Positions 8,358 through 17,627 of a DNA stretch of 64,000 nt are shown piece by piece. Source of the DNA: Lachnospiraceae bacterium (GTDB lineage Bacteria; Bacillota; Clostridia; Lachnospirales; Lachnospiraceae); the NCBI GenBank assembly GCA_902363665.1, contig CABJAW010000012.1, positions 60,139 through 124,138 on the forward strand. The letters are read 5' to 3'. The notes under the pieces are model-generated. The model ran no database searches. It was given only the letters and a program-made list of their open reading frames with translations, and was not told the DNA's origin. A program made the position numbers and the translations under genes. Positions within the stretch are counted from its first letter, which is position 1, and each line of letters starts with the position of its first letter.

Positions 8358-8678
8358 ATGCCGGGTTTGGTTTGTTCCGCACAGAGTTGTGTATACAACG
8401 ACGCAATGTATTGCAGCAGAGGAAATATTGAGGTTGGCGGCGCGGATGCGCGGGTCTGCCAGGATACGTGCTGTGAGAGTTTTCAGGGAAGAAGCGGCGA
8501 CAGCGCAAAAAATACGATGAAGAGTGGCTGTACCTGCACGCAATCTGATATCCGCTGCGAGGCGACAAACTGCATGCACAACCAGAACTGCGTCTGCCAT
8601 GCAGAGAAGGTTGATATCGCGGGAGCGGCGGCGTGTCGCTGCGATGAGACGGAATGTGTGACATTTGAAGAAAAATAA
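8358..8678 (+). CDS. DUF1540 protein, two Cys-rich repeats
   Basis: A 106-residue protein with two DUF1540-like cysteine-rich units, a family common in Clostridia and of unknown function. The first unit spans about residues 5-42 (CSAQSCVYN...CCESF) and the second about residues 58-102 (CTCTQSDIRCEATNCMHN...ECVTFEEK). Cysteine spacing suggests metal binding. ATG 8358 is chosen because AAGGAGG at 8344-8350 is correctly spaced; the longer in-frame extension has no ribosome binding site. The gene is single and ends at a clear terminator. Confidence 0.85.
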   Translation: MPGLVCSAQSCVYNDAMYCSRGNIEVGGADARVCQDTCCESFQGRSGDSAKNTMKSGCTCTQSDIRCEATNCMHNQNCVCHAEKVDIAGAAACRCDETECVTFEEK

Positions 8679-8710
8679 AAATAAGTTCTGAGTGTCTGCT
8701 TTACAAGAAG

Positions 8711-8753
8711 AAACGGGATTTTGCAGCAAAAAAAGCTGTGAAATCTCGTTTTT
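8711..8753 (+). terminator. Rho-independent terminator after DUF1540 gene
   Basis: AACGGGATTTTGCAGC pairs with GCTGTGAAATCTCGTT around an A-rich loop, then TTTT. Confidence 0.75.
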
Positions 8754-8922
8754 CGATGTTAGAATAAAGTCAGTATAGGATGGCTTGCGAAAACACACAT
8801 TTATTTTGTGAAAAATGAATGATTGTTAAATATTATATGGATCAAAGGAGAAACTTATAAGTAACTAAATATATTGCTTAATATGGTTAAATGTGTTTAA
8901 ATGTATCTATGGAGGTATTATT

Positions 8923-9595
8923 ATGAACACATCAAATATCACGAATTATAAACCAAAAGATTTTGCTGAATTAACAGGTGTTTCTGTGAAAACATTACAG
9001 CGTTGGGACAGGGAAGGAATTCTGGAGGCAAATCGGACTCCCACTGACAGGCGTTATTATACTTACGACCAATATCTTCAATTTTAAAGGCATAAAAACC
9101 CAAAATGATATACGCCAGGTAGTTATTTATGCAAGAGTTTCTACAAAGAATCAAAAGGATGATTTACAGAATCAAGTATCGTTTTTACGTCAATTCTGTA
9201 ATGCCAGAGGCATTATTGTAGACCAATGTATTGAAGATTATGGAAGTGGTCTGAATTACAATCGTAAGAAGTGGAATAAATTATTGGATGAAGTAATGGA
9301 ACAAAAAATCAAAACCATAATTATAACGCACAAAGATAGATTTATCAGATTTGGCTATGATTGGTTTGAAAAATTCTGCATGAAGTTCCATACGACCATA
9401 GTGATCGTAAACAATGAAGAACTATCACCACAAGAAGAACTCGTGCAGGATATTGTTTCTATTCTTCATGTGTTCTCCTGCAGGTTGTATGGACTCCGTA
9501 AGTATAAAAAACAAATAGAAAGGGATGAAGAAATTGTTAAAGAGCTTCAAGACGGAGATCCATCCCACACCAGAGCAGAAAATCAGGATTCATAA
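8923..9595 (+). pseudogene. tnpA: IS607 serine recombinase TnpA, +1 frameshift
   Basis: Transposase that cuts and joins DNA through an active-site serine. The first 54 codons encode a MerR-like DNA-binding helix-turn-helix (KDFAELTGVSVKTLQRWDRE) and end at TAA 9085-9087. Skipping T9085 restores the frame (KGIKTQNDIRQ), which continues through the catalytic YARVSTKNQ to 9595 with no further stop, giving about 223 residues, normal for the family. The site reads CAA TTT TAA A. A Phe-tRNA could slip +1 from TTT to TTT at the stop, as at prfB, or this may be an inactivating mutation. The start follows GGAGGT. Confidence 0.8.
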
Positions 9596-10688
9596 GACGA
9601 TAGGCACTTGCCGATATGTCTATAACTTCTACCTTTGTCACAACAAAGCCTTGTATGATAAAGGTGAAAAGTTTATGAGTGGTAAGAGCTTTAGTGTATG
9701 GCTTAACAATGAATACATTCCGGATAATCCGGATAAAGCATGGATTAAGGAAGTGTATTCAAAAGCCGTGAAAAGATCCATCGAAGACGGATGTACTGCT
9801 TTTACAAGATTTTTTAAACATCAGAGTGATTTTCCTAAATTTAAAAAGAAAGGTAAATCAGATGTAAAAATGTATTTCGTCAGAAATAACCCAAAGGATT
9901 GCGTGTGTGAAAGGCATAGACTTAAGATTCCAGCTTTGGGTTGGGTCCGCATCAAAGAGAAAGGATATATTCCAACAACAAAAGATGGATATGTGATCAA
10001 AAGCGGTACAGTTTCAATAAAAGCTGACAGATACTATGTTTCGGTTCTTGTAGAACTGACGGATAACAAGACAGCTGATCATTCCAATGAAGGAATTGGC
10101 ATTGACCTTGGATTAAAGGATTTCGCCACTGTTTCTAATGGTAAAACTTATAAGAACATTAACAAATCAGCAAAATTAAAGAAACTTGAAAAACAACTTA
10201 TACGAGAACAGAGAAGTCTTTCTCGAAAATATGAAAATTCACAGAAAGGAGAGTCCACTCAAAGAGCGAATATACAAAAACAAAAGCTCAAGGTACAGAA
10301 ACTTCATCATAGGATAGATAATATCCGTACCGACTACATTAACAAAACAATCGCAGAGATAGTGAAAACCAAACCATCCTACATTACGATTGAAGATTTA
10401 AATGTAAAAGGCATGATGAAAAACAGACATCTTTCAAAAGCAGTTGCGTCACAGAAGTTTTATGAGTTTAGAATAAAACTTCAAGCTAAATGCAACGAAA
10501 ATGGGATTGAACTTCGTGTGGCAGACAGATGGTATCCATCTTCTAAAACCTGCCATTACTGCAAAAATATCAGGAAAGATTTAAAACTTTCAGATAGAAT
10601 TTTCAAATGTGCTTGTGGTTATATCGAAGACAGAGATCTCAATGCTGCACTTAATTTGAGAGATGCTATGACTTACGAAGTTGCATAA
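9525..10688 (+). CDS. tnpB: TnpB RNA-guided nuclease of IS607 element
   Basis: A 387-residue TnpB, the ancestor-type relative of Cas12. Characterised members cut DNA guided by an RNA made from the element's own 3' end. All RuvC parts are visible: Asp in GIDLGLKDFAT, Glu in ITIEDLNVKGM and Asp in EDRDLNAALNL. A zinc finger (CHYCKN ... CACGY) lies between the last two. The N-terminal helix-turn-helix region (IHKTIGTCRYVYNFYL) is also typical. The start overlaps the end of tnpA, with AGAAAGGG as ribosome binding site. No truncation is seen, so it is probably active even if tnpA is not. Confidence 0.93.
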   Translation: MKKLLKSFKTEIHPTPEQKIRIHKTIGTCRYVYNFYLCHNKALYDKGEKFMSGKSFSVWLNNEYIPDNPDKAWIKEVYSKAVKRSIEDGCTAFTRFFKHQSDFPKFKKKGKSDVKMYFVRNNPKDCVCERHRLKIPALGWVRIKEKGYIPTTKDGYVIKSGTVSIKADRYYVSVLVELTDNKTADHSNEGIGIDLGLKDFATVSNGKTYKNINKSAKLKKLEKQLIREQRSLSRKYENSQKGESTQRANIQKQKLKVQKLHHRIDNIRTDYINKTIAEIVKTKPSYITIEDLNVKGMMKNRHLSKAVASQKFYEFRIKLQAKCNENGIELRVADRWYPSSKTCHYCKNIRKDLKLSDRIFKCACGYIEDRDLNAALNLRDAMTYEVA

Positions 10689-10855
10689 ATAAACGCAAAC
10701 GTAGGTATGTACCGAAGGCTATTTCGGGAATTTACGACTGTGGAGTGTACAAGAACTTGTGAGTAGATATGATTTCGGTCAATCCAAAGCATACACGATA
10801 AAGCAGTAAGTAGAACTCGTGAGAGTCTACATTATCTCGATGTGGGTATATTTAA
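10600..10855 (+). ncRNA. Probable TnpB guide (omega) RNA region
   Basis: In studied TnpB systems the guide RNA covers the end of tnpB and the non-coding right end of the element. Here about 165 non-coding bases follow tnpB, with several short pairable segments (for example CCGAAGGCTATTTCGG). The position is inferred from family knowledge; exact ends cannot be read. Confidence 0.4.
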
Positions 10856-10881
10856 TCATATTTTGAGTGGCAGCTGTGCAT

Positions 10882-12666
10882 ATGATAAATACTCTGAAAC
10901 ACCGCCTGAATGATATGCATATTTTTACAAAACTTTTTTTATTCTGCCTTGCGATCTGTTTTTCAATTGCGCTAATTTCAGGTGTTATTGTATACAATAT
11001 TGCATCGGATATTATTTTGGATAAAACCGTTACACAGGCAAAGGAAACGGTATGGCAGATATCGGAAAATTATGACACTTTTATGACCATGATCTATAAT
11101 AAACTGGATATTCTGGCTTTTAATACGGCAGTACAGGAAGAACTGAGGCTTGGAAAATCAGAGGACTCAGAGGAAGGCTACTACAGTAAAACCAGAAAAT
11201 TAAAACGCCAGATGGTGATGATTTATAACAGTGTTTATATGAAGGATCTGGAAATATACGGTGATAACGGAAAAAATTATTTTTGCGCAACGATGTATCA
11301 GGAACCTAAACTTGATAATGAAGAAGAATTAAAAGCGTTGGCAAAATCCAAAAGAGGGGCTATTGTATGCATAAATGATATCCAAAACAGCGGAGATATT
11401 CAGCTGGTAAAGGAAATAAAAGATTTATTATCGATGGAATCACTTGGAGTGATGCGGAATGCAATTCGGCTTTCCTCTCTGGAAAATATTCAAAAGAATG
11501 TAGATTTTGCATTTTCAGGAAGTATTTTGCTTCTTGATAATCAGAATAAAATTATTTGCGGAGAAGAATCCAAATTATTGGAAAATGCAGATAAATTGTT
11601 TCAGGCAGGAAATGGCTCTTTTATTAGCCAGATAGACGGAGAAGAATATGAAATACTCTATCACACCGTGTCAAAGACGGGGTGGAAAACAATTGGGATT
11701 ATTTCGAGGAAAGAAATCAATAATTCAGTTACGCCGCTTTTGCTTGGTATTGGAGCAGCAATGATAGTAGGGCTCCTGTTAGGTCTTTTATTATGTGCAA
11801 TACTCTCAGGGGTGTTGGTTCGCCCATTGCACAATACAAGCCGGGCGCTCCGGGCATTTGCATCGGGAGATTTCGGCGTGAGTCTGGATGAGACGCGAAA
11901 AGATGAGTTTGGGGAAATGAATCACGTCTTCAATGAGACGATCAGGCAGGTGGAACAGCTGCTCGAGGAGATATCAAACAGCAGGCTTTTGAGTAAGGAG
12001 ATGGAGATTAAAGCGCTTCAGGCACAGATCAATCCTCATTTCCTGTATAATGCACTGGATACGGTTAACTGGATGGCAAGAATTAAAGGAGAAGATGAAA
12101 TTTGTGAGATGGTCCAGGCAATCGGAAATCTGCTCCGCATCAGCATCAGCAATAAGGAAAATATTTTTACAGTGCGTAAGGAACTGGATTATGTAAACGA
12201 CTATCTGTATATTCAGAAAAAAAGATTTCAGAATCGTTTTACTGTGGAGTTTGATGTAGAGGAAGCTGTGATGGAACAGCTGATTCCAAAACTGACGATC
12301 CAGCCACTGGTGGAGAATGCGATTGTACATAGCGTTGAGGTGAGTAAAGCAAAAGTACTGCTCGTGATTTCGGGACATATCGAGGGAGCGGATGTTGTTC
12401 TTAAAGTAAAGGACAACGGAGTCGGTATCCCAAAGGAGATTCTGGAACACCTGCTGACCAGAAACGGAAACGACGGAAAAGAGGTGGATGTGCGCAGGGC
12501 ACACACCGGACTTGGTGTTTATGCGGTGCATCAGAGGCTGCAGTATATGTATGGAGAACCATATGGGCTTATGGTGGAATCTGAGGTTGGGAAAGGAACC
12601 TGCTTTACGGTGAGGCTTCCACATGAGGTGAAAAATCAAAAACAGGCAGAAGGGAGAAACGTATGA
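10882..12666 (+). CDS. Sensor histidine kinase, YesM type
   Basis: A membrane sensor kinase (594 residues from ATG 10882) that would phosphorylate the response regulator encoded next. It has a first membrane helix at about residues 14-36, an extracytoplasmic sensor region, a second helix at about 290-315, HAMP, then the His_kinase domain with phospho-acceptor H386 in INPHFLYN, and an ATPase domain with DNGVGIP. It overlaps the regulator gene by four bases (ATGA). The start is uncertain: no good ribosome binding site precedes ATG 10882 or GTG 10867, because the IS607 right end lies immediately upstream. Confidence 0.9.
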   Translation: MINTLKHRLNDMHIFTKLFLFCLAICFSIALISGVIVYNIASDIILDKTVTQAKETVWQISENYDTFMTMIYNKLDILAFNTAVQEELRLGKSEDSEEGYYSKTRKLKRQMVMIYNSVYMKDLEIYGDNGKNYFCATMYQEPKLDNEEELKALAKSKRGAIVCINDIQNSGDIQLVKEIKDLLSMESLGVMRNAIRLSSLENIQKNVDFAFSGSILLLDNQNKIICGEESKLLENADKLFQAGNGSFISQIDGEEYEILYHTVSKTGWKTIGIISRKEINNSVTPLLLGIGAAMIVGLLLGLLLCAILSGVLVRPLHNTSRALRAFASGDFGVSLDETRKDEFGEMNHVFNETIRQVEQLLEEISNSRLLSKEMEIKALQAQINPHFLYNALDTVNWMARIKGEDEICEMVQAIGNLLRISISNKENIFTVRKELDYVNDYLYIQKKRFQNRFTVEFDVEEAVMEQLIPKLTIQPLVENAIVHSVEVSKAKVLLVISGHIEGADVVLKVKDNGVGIPKEILEHLLTRNGNDGKEVDVRRAHTGLGVYAVHQRLQYMYGEPYGLMVESEVGKGTCFTVRLPHEVKNQKQAEGRNV

Positions 12667-14276
12667 AGCTGAAAGTACTGATTTTGGATGATGAATTTAT
12701 TATCCGGGAAGGGCTGTGCGTGTTTCCGTGGGAATCCTATGGCTGTGAAGTTGTGGGAAGTGCGGAGGACGGGGAGGAGGGACTGAGACTGGCGAAGACG
12801 CTTCATCCGGATATTTTACTGAGTGATATTAAGATGCCGGAGATGGATGGGCTGGAAGTCTCTGAAAAGGTAAAGAGCGCATTTCCGGAAACAGAGATCG
12901 TCCTTCTGACCGGATATGATGATTTTGAGTTTGCACAGCAGGCGCTTCGGATCGGAGTCGCAGAGTATCTGCTTAAGCCGATTGATTTTAAGGAACTGGA
13001 GGCGGTTGTAGAGAAAATATGCGGCAGGATCCGAAAGCATCAGAAGCAGAAAACGGATTATGATTTATTGAAAGAACAGTATCGCAAGGCACGTCCTCAG
13101 ATCGTATCCAAAGCAATTTCAGATGCCTTATTCGGAATTTATGAAGAGAAAGAAGAACTGCTGGAAAATTTGAAGAATTTGCGTATCCGGCTGGACTGTT
13201 CCTATGTGGCCTATGCAAGAATTGTGGGAGATGTGGAAATACCGGAAGAAAATCTGGATCAGAGCCTGCTTAAATTTATTATTTGCAATGTATGCGAAGA
13301 AATATTTCGGACTGACAGAGAGGAGCTGCGTGTCTTTTCAGTGACAGATACAATGGGATATTGCTTTGTGATTTCCTATCCAGAATATTTTGCTGAGGAA
13401 GACTGTATGGCGCATTGCGAGGCTGCGTGTGAAACGGCCAGAAAGAAAATCCGGGAAATTCTTCGAAAAAATCTTTCTTTTGGAATCAGTAACAGAAGTC
13501 AGAACGCCTGTGAACTGAACCTGGCTTATCGGGAAGCGATGGAAGCATGCGAGGAGAGCAGCTTCGTGGATGATACCGGAAATGTGACAAAATACAGGGA
13601 TATCAACTGTGTGCAGCGCAACATACGCAGTATGACGGATGGAGAAAAGAGAAGGATTCTTTCGGAACTTGCCAGAGGCAATGGGGAGACGGCACTACGC
13701 TTCGCAAACCGGATTTTTGAAAAATGCGAAGATATTGATATTCTTCGATATGATTCAATGGAACTGCTGACACAGTGCATGCGGTATTTAAGTGTTGATA
13801 AGCGCGAACTGTCCGGAGAGCAAAGAGTGGAAAATGATGCAGTTTTCCTTGAAACAATGGAGCAGATCATGAACAGCCGCAATCGGAAGACACTGCTGCA
13901 GGCACTTCGAAAAGCACTTCTGTATGGTGGAAATCAGCAGCTGGATCTGCATGTATCAAGAAATCAGAAAATAGGTGAGGAAATAGAAGCCTATATTCGG
14001 GAAAATTATGCGAACGATTTGTCTCTTGACAGCCTGGCTGAGCAGTTTAGAATCAGCAAGACGTATGTGAACCGCCTTCTTAAGAACCATACTGGGAAAA
14101 GCTTTCTGGAAACGCTGACAGATATTCGGATGGCAAAAGCGAAAAGTTTGATACAGGAAGGAGAGTACAAGGTATATGAAATTGCGGAAATGGTGGGATA
14201 TCGTGATTTCAGTTACTTTATCCGGGTGTTTAAGAAAAAGTATGGAACAACCCCGAATAACTATAAAAAAATTTAA
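12663..14276 (+). CDS. Response regulator, YesN/AraC type
   Basis: Partner of the kinase. It has an N-terminal receiver domain with phospho-acceptor D55 (LLSDIKMPEMDG), a long middle region, and a C-terminal AraC-type double helix-turn-helix over about the last 100 residues (LSLDSLAEQFRISKTYVN ... VGYRDFSYFIRVFKKKYG). Regulators of this type usually activate the adjacent sugar importer. A strong terminator separates it from the binding-protein gene, which therefore has its own promoter and is the likely target. Length 537 residues is normal for YesN-like proteins. Confidence 0.92.
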   Translation: MKLKVLILDDEFIIREGLCVFPWESYGCEVVGSAEDGEEGLRLAKTLHPDILLSDIKMPEMDGLEVSEKVKSAFPETEIVLLTGYDDFEFAQQALRIGVAEYLLKPIDFKELEAVVEKICGRIRKHQKQKTDYDLLKEQYRKARPQIVSKAISDALFGIYEEKEELLENLKNLRIRLDCSYVAYARIVGDVEIPEENLDQSLLKFIICNVCEEIFRTDREELRVFSVTDTMGYCFVISYPEYFAEEDCMAHCEAACETARKKIREILRKNLSFGISNRSQNACELNLAYREAMEACEESSFVDDTGNVTKYRDINCVQRNIRSMTDGEKRRILSELARGNGETALRFANRIFEKCEDIDILRYDSMELLTQCMRYLSVDKRELSGEQRVENDAVFLETMEQIMNSRNRKTLLQALRKALLYGGNQQLDLHVSRNQKIGEEIEAYIRENYANDLSLDSLAEQFRISKTYVNRLLKNHTGKSFLETLTDIRMAKAKSLIQEGEYKVYEIAEMVGYRDFSYFIRVFKKKYGTTPNNYKKI

Positions 14277-14286
14277 AACAAGATCC

Positions 14287-14345
14287 GAAAAAAGGAGAAA
14301 AACAAACAGAACAAAATTTGTGATGTGCATTTTTCTCCTTTTTTG
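14287..14345 (+). terminator. Terminator after the two-component genes
   Basis: AAAAAAGGAGAAAAA pairs with TTTTTCTCCTTTTTT across a ~30-base loop. Confidence 0.7.
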
Positions 14346-14374
14346 TATTCGAAAATCCGATTTTTTTTCAAATG

Positions 14375-14395
14375 TCTGATAGGGAGAGTGTCAGA
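14375..14395 (+). promoter_or_regulatory. Possible regulator site before the binding-protein gene
   Basis: TCTGATA and TGTCAGA form an imperfect inverted repeat ending a few bases upstream of a TAAAAT -10-like box at 14403. No -35 box is evident, which fits an activator-dependent promoter. Weak evidence. Confidence 0.3.
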
Positions 14396-14450
14396 TTTCA
14401 GGTAAAATAGGATTATCAAAAACGTGAAACCAATCAAAGGAGGAAAAGAA

Positions 14451-15743
14451 ATGAAGGCAAGAAAACTGATAGCACTCGTATTGACAGGTGCAATGGCAGC
14501 ATCGACACTGCTGGTGGGCACGGGAGTAAGTGCAGCGGAATCCGGCAGTGAGAGAACGAAGATTACGGCACTTCTTCGTGCAAGTGAGACATCAGCGAAG
14601 TATATTATTCTGAAGAAGCTTCTGACCGAGTTCAGTGAAGAGCACGGACTGGAAGAGCCGGAGTTCGAGTTGGTAAGCGGCGATGCAGATTATGTGACAA
14701 AGCTTCAGCTGTATATCAACAGCAATTCCCTTCCGGATATTTACGGCTGTGCAAACGGTGCGCTTTCCAGTGCAGCACAGGACATTGACGGTATGGTGAA
14801 TATCGGCGATGAACTTGAGCGGATTGGCATGAAGGAGGAAATGAACCAGGCAGTTTATGATTTCTTCAAGGATGCAGATGATGGAAATGTATACCTGTTT
14901 CCGGAGAGCCTGAACTGTGAGTTCTTCGTATACAGAAAGGATATTTTCGAGGAGTACGGACTGGAAGCGCCGAAGACCTGGGATGAGTTCCTGACCGTGT
15001 GCAAGACGCTCAAAGAGAACGGTGAGGTTCCGCTTATCGTTGCAGGATCTGAGAACTGGCAGCTGATGAGATATCTGTCCTTTGCCCCGTGGAGAATGAC
15101 AAAAGACGGCTTTATCAGAGGATATATGGATCAGAAAGAGAAGTTTACAGAAAACGTGGCTGCGAAAAAAGGTGCAGAGCTTCTGTACACACTCGGAACG
15201 GAAGGATATTTCCAGGGCGGTTTCCTGAGCACAGATTATACAGCTGCAACGGATCTGTTCTTTGGAGGCACAGGCTGTATGTGGTACAGCGGATCGGGTC
15301 AGATCAAAGAGGCTAGCGAGATGTATGCAAACGGAGAGCTTGGTTTCTTTGCAGTACCGGATGTAGACGGAGAAGAAAATATGGATACGAATGTACCGAT
15401 TCACGGTGGATTCGGAACCGCATTTAACGCACAGACCTATGATGAGACCATGCAGGAATTCTTCCAGTATATGTGCGAGAATTACAGCGATGCATGCTAC
15501 AACGATGCACAGGTATTTTCACCGTTCAATGGAGAGATTCCGGACGGTGTGGATCAGATGTTCTATGATCTCCAGCCGCTGTTTGAGACGGCGACCGATG
15601 CATGGGTTTCCTGGGATGACAAGCTTGACTCCGCAACACTGACCAACCTGGTTGATGAGCAGCAGAAGCTTGCACAGGGCAGCGAGACACCGGAAGAGTT
15701 TGAGGCGGCAGCGGATCAGTTTATTGTAAATAACAGCAACTGA
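14451..15743 (+). CDS. Sugar ABC transporter substrate-binding lipoprotein-like protein
   Basis: A 430-residue extracellular solute-binding protein, family 1, delivering a carbohydrate to the two permeases downstream. An export signal occupies residues 1-28 (KLIALVLTGAMAAS, cut near VSAAES). There is no Cys lipobox, so anchoring is unclear. ATG 14451 follows AAAGGAGG. The typical YGLEAPKTWDEFL motif of this family is near residue 170. Ligand unknown; the GH32-like enzyme at the operon's end suggests a fructose- or related-furanose-containing sugar. No ATPase gene is present here, so a shared MsmK/UgpC-type ATPase elsewhere is implied. Confidence 0.92.
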   Translation: MKARKLIALVLTGAMAASTLLVGTGVSAAESGSERTKITALLRASETSAKYIILKKLLTEFSEEHGLEEPEFELVSGDADYVTKLQLYINSNSLPDIYGCANGALSSAAQDIDGMVNIGDELERIGMKEEMNQAVYDFFKDADDGNVYLFPESLNCEFFVYRKDIFEEYGLEAPKTWDEFLTVCKTLKENGEVPLIVAGSENWQLMRYLSFAPWRMTKDGFIRGYMDQKEKFTENVAAKKGAELLYTLGTEGYFQGGFLSTDYTAATDLFFGGTGCMWYSGSGQIKEASEMYANGELGFFAVPDVDGEENMDTNVPIHGGFGTAFNAQTYDETMQEFFQYMCENYSDACYNDAQVFSPFNGEIPDGVDQMFYDLQPLFETATDAWVSWDDKLDSATLTNLVDEQQKLAQGSETPEEFEAAADQFIVNNSN

Positions 15744-15790
15744 TTGATATGAATGGGACAAGAATGTGCGCGGCACATTCTGCCGGAGGC

Positions 15791-15829
15791 TTTTATGACA
15801 TAAAAATGAAATTTTCTACTGTCATAAAA
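15791..15829 (+). promoter_or_regulatory. Intercistronic hairpin 1 (binding protein/permease)
   Basis: A perfect 10-bp inverted repeat: TTTTATGACA (15791-15800) and TGTCATAAAA (15820-15829). It directly precedes a GC-rich hairpin. Confidence 0.7.
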
Positions 15830-15831
15830 AA

Positions 15832-15865
15832 CATCCCCGGGTATGTGGAAGCGTACCCGGGGATG
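15832..15865 (+). promoter_or_regulatory. Intercistronic hairpin 2 (binding protein/permease)
   Basis: A perfect 12-bp stem: CATCCCCGGGTA (15832-15843) with TACCCGGGGATG (15854-15865). No T-run follows, so on the plus strand it is more likely an mRNA 3'-end stabiliser or processing barrier than a terminator. It ends 19 bases before the permease start. Confidence 0.75.
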
Positions 15866-15884
15866 CTCAGAAAGAGGGGATAAC

Positions 15885-16766
15885 ATGCAGAAAACCTTTG
15901 GAAAGAAAAAAGTAATCCTGATGTTCCTGCTCCCTGCATTTGTTATTTATACGTTATTTGTGGTAGTGTCCGTCATATGGGCCGGCTATTATAGTGTTTT
16001 TGACTGGAGCGGAGTAGGAGACAAGGTATTTGTCGGAATAAAAAATTATAAGCAGCTGCTGACCGGAGATAAAATTTTCTGGCAGACAGTGGCACATACG
16101 TTGATTTACACAGTAATCTGCGTGGCGATAGAAGTATTCGGAGGACTTTTATTTGCAATCTTTTTGACGAGAGTAAAACATTTCCGGGCAGGACTTCAGA
16201 CACTGTATTATGTACCGGTTGTTATCTCATCTGTGGCGATCTGCCAGATTTTTTCAAAACTGTTTTCTGTAACGCCGACCGGTGTTATTAATGCAGTAAT
16301 AGGCTTCTTTAATCCGGATTTGCTATATATGGAATGGACGTCAAATGCATCCATTTCTCTGTATGTCGCAGCCTTTGTGGAAGGCTATAAATATCTGGGA
16401 CTTTACATGGTTATTTTTTATGCGGCATTGATCGGCGTACCGTCGGAACTGGCGGAGGCAGCGATCGTAGACGGTGCAAATGTACCGCAGCAGTACTGGC
16501 ATGTAAAAATCCCGTACATCAAACCGGTTATTATCGCAAACTGCGTACTGGTATTAAATGGATCTTTGCGGTCATATGATATTTCCTTCCTTCTGACAAA
16601 GGGAGGACCGGGAAATGCATCGGAGCTGATGTCAACTTATATGTATAAGCAGGCGTTCAGCAGCATGAAATATGGATATGGAAGCGCGGTGGCAATGGCA
16701 ATCGTAGTGATCTGTCTGATCGTGGGAGGCGTTTTCCGAAGAGTAACGGAAGGAGGAGAGCAGTGA
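15885..16766 (+). CDS. Sugar ABC transporter permease, MalF/UgpA type
   Basis: First of two membrane subunits of the importer, 293 residues with six predicted helices. The coupling-helix motif EAAIVDGANVPQQYWHVKIP, which contacts the ATPase, lies near residue 200. ATG 15885 is used because AGAGGGG precedes it; the open frame extends upstream only through the hairpin. Its stop overlaps the start of the next permease by one base (TGATG), indicating coupled translation. Confidence 0.93.
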   Translation: MQKTFGKKKVILMFLLPAFVIYTLFVVVSVIWAGYYSVFDWSGVGDKVFVGIKNYKQLLTGDKIFWQTVAHTLIYTVICVAIEVFGGLLFAIFLTRVKHFRAGLQTLYYVPVVISSVAICQIFSKLFSVTPTGVINAVIGFFNPDLLYMEWTSNASISLYVAAFVEGYKYLGLYMVIFYAALIGVPSELAEAAIVDGANVPQQYWHVKIPYIKPVIIANCVLVLNGSLRSYDISFLLTKGGPGNASELMSTYMYKQAFSSMKYGYGSAVAMAIVVICLIVGGVFRRVTEGGEQ

Positions 16767-17608
16767 TGAGTACCAGCAGAAAAAGAGCGGTTTCGGCCGT
16801 CGTGAGAGTCATTGTTGCGGGGATCCTTCTTGTGTTCATGGTATATCCGATTTTTTACGTGATCATGTCGAGCATGAAGACAAAGGACGACTTCCGACAT
16901 CTGCCGTCCTGGGCGTTGCCGAGTGCGTTTAATATTGATAATTATATTAAAGTATTTACGACCAGTCCGATGCTGAATTATTTCAAGAACAGTATTATCA
17001 TCACTGTGGGTGTATTGATTCCGCTTTTGCTGTTCAGCTTTATGGCAGGATTTGCGCTCAGTAAGATTCAGTTTAAATGGAATAAAAAGCTGCTGTCTTA
17101 TTTCCTGCTTGGCCTGATGCTTCCGTTTCAGGTGGCGCTGATCCCGCTGTTTACGATTTTTTCAAAGCTGAATATTCTGAATACGTATGCGGCGGTGATT
17201 TTACCACAGATTGCATTTTCTCTGTCGTATTCCATCCAGCTGTTTTATTCATTCAGCAAGTTTCTGCCAGATGAGATCATAGAAGCGGCAATCATCGATG
17301 GCTGCAGCCCGTTCCGTACGTTTTTCAAGGTTGTATTTCCGATGTCGACCAATTCACTGCTGACAGTGGCGACGATGCAGGGCGTGTTTACCTGGAATGA
17401 TTTCATCAACGCCTATACGTTTACAAGATCGACTTCGATGAAAACGGTTACACTTGGACTGAACGACTTCGTTGGATTTATGGGTACGAAGGATTGGGGA
17501 GCAACTTTTGCAGCGATTGTTGTGACGGTGCTTCCGACATTTATCTTCTATTTCTTTACGAACAAGTACATGTTAAGCGGCCTGACAGCAGGCGCTGTAA
17601 AAGGCTGA
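16766..17608 (+). CDS. Sugar ABC transporter permease, MalG/UgpE type
   Basis: Second membrane subunit, 280 residues, six predicted helices. The EAA-loop motif EAAIIDGCSPFRTFFKVVFP sits near residue 175, and the protein ends in the family's usual GLTAGAVKG. AAGGAGGAG upstream favours ATG 16766 over the in-frame GTG three bases earlier. The GH32-like gene follows after 19 bases and belongs to the same operon. Confidence 0.93.
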   Translation: MSTSRKRAVSAVVRVIVAGILLVFMVYPIFYVIMSSMKTKDDFRHLPSWALPSAFNIDNYIKVFTTSPMLNYFKNSIIITVGVLIPLLLFSFMAGFALSKIQFKWNKKLLSYFLLGLMLPFQVALIPLFTIFSKLNILNTYAAVILPQIAFSLSYSIQLFYSFSKFLPDEIIEAAIIDGCSPFRTFFKVVFPMSTNSLLTVATMQGVFTWNDFINAYTFTRSTSMKTVTLGLNDFVGFMGTKDWGATFAAIVVTVLPTFIFYFFTNKYMLSGLTAGAVKG

Positions 17609-17627
17609 GATCAAAGGAGGAAAAGTT

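Larger units (their letters stand above)
8870..10860 (+). mobile_element. IS607-family element (tnpA-tnpB)
   Basis: A serine-recombinase insertion sequence: tnpA and tnpB overlap by 71 bases, as in IS607. The element is AT-richer than its neighbours. The left end has direct TTAAATGT repeats at 8887-8904 just before tnpA, a feature of IS607 ends, which lack terminal inverted repeats. Boundaries are approximate. The right end lies in the non-coding stretch after tnpB, immediately before the histidine kinase gene. Confidence 0.85.
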
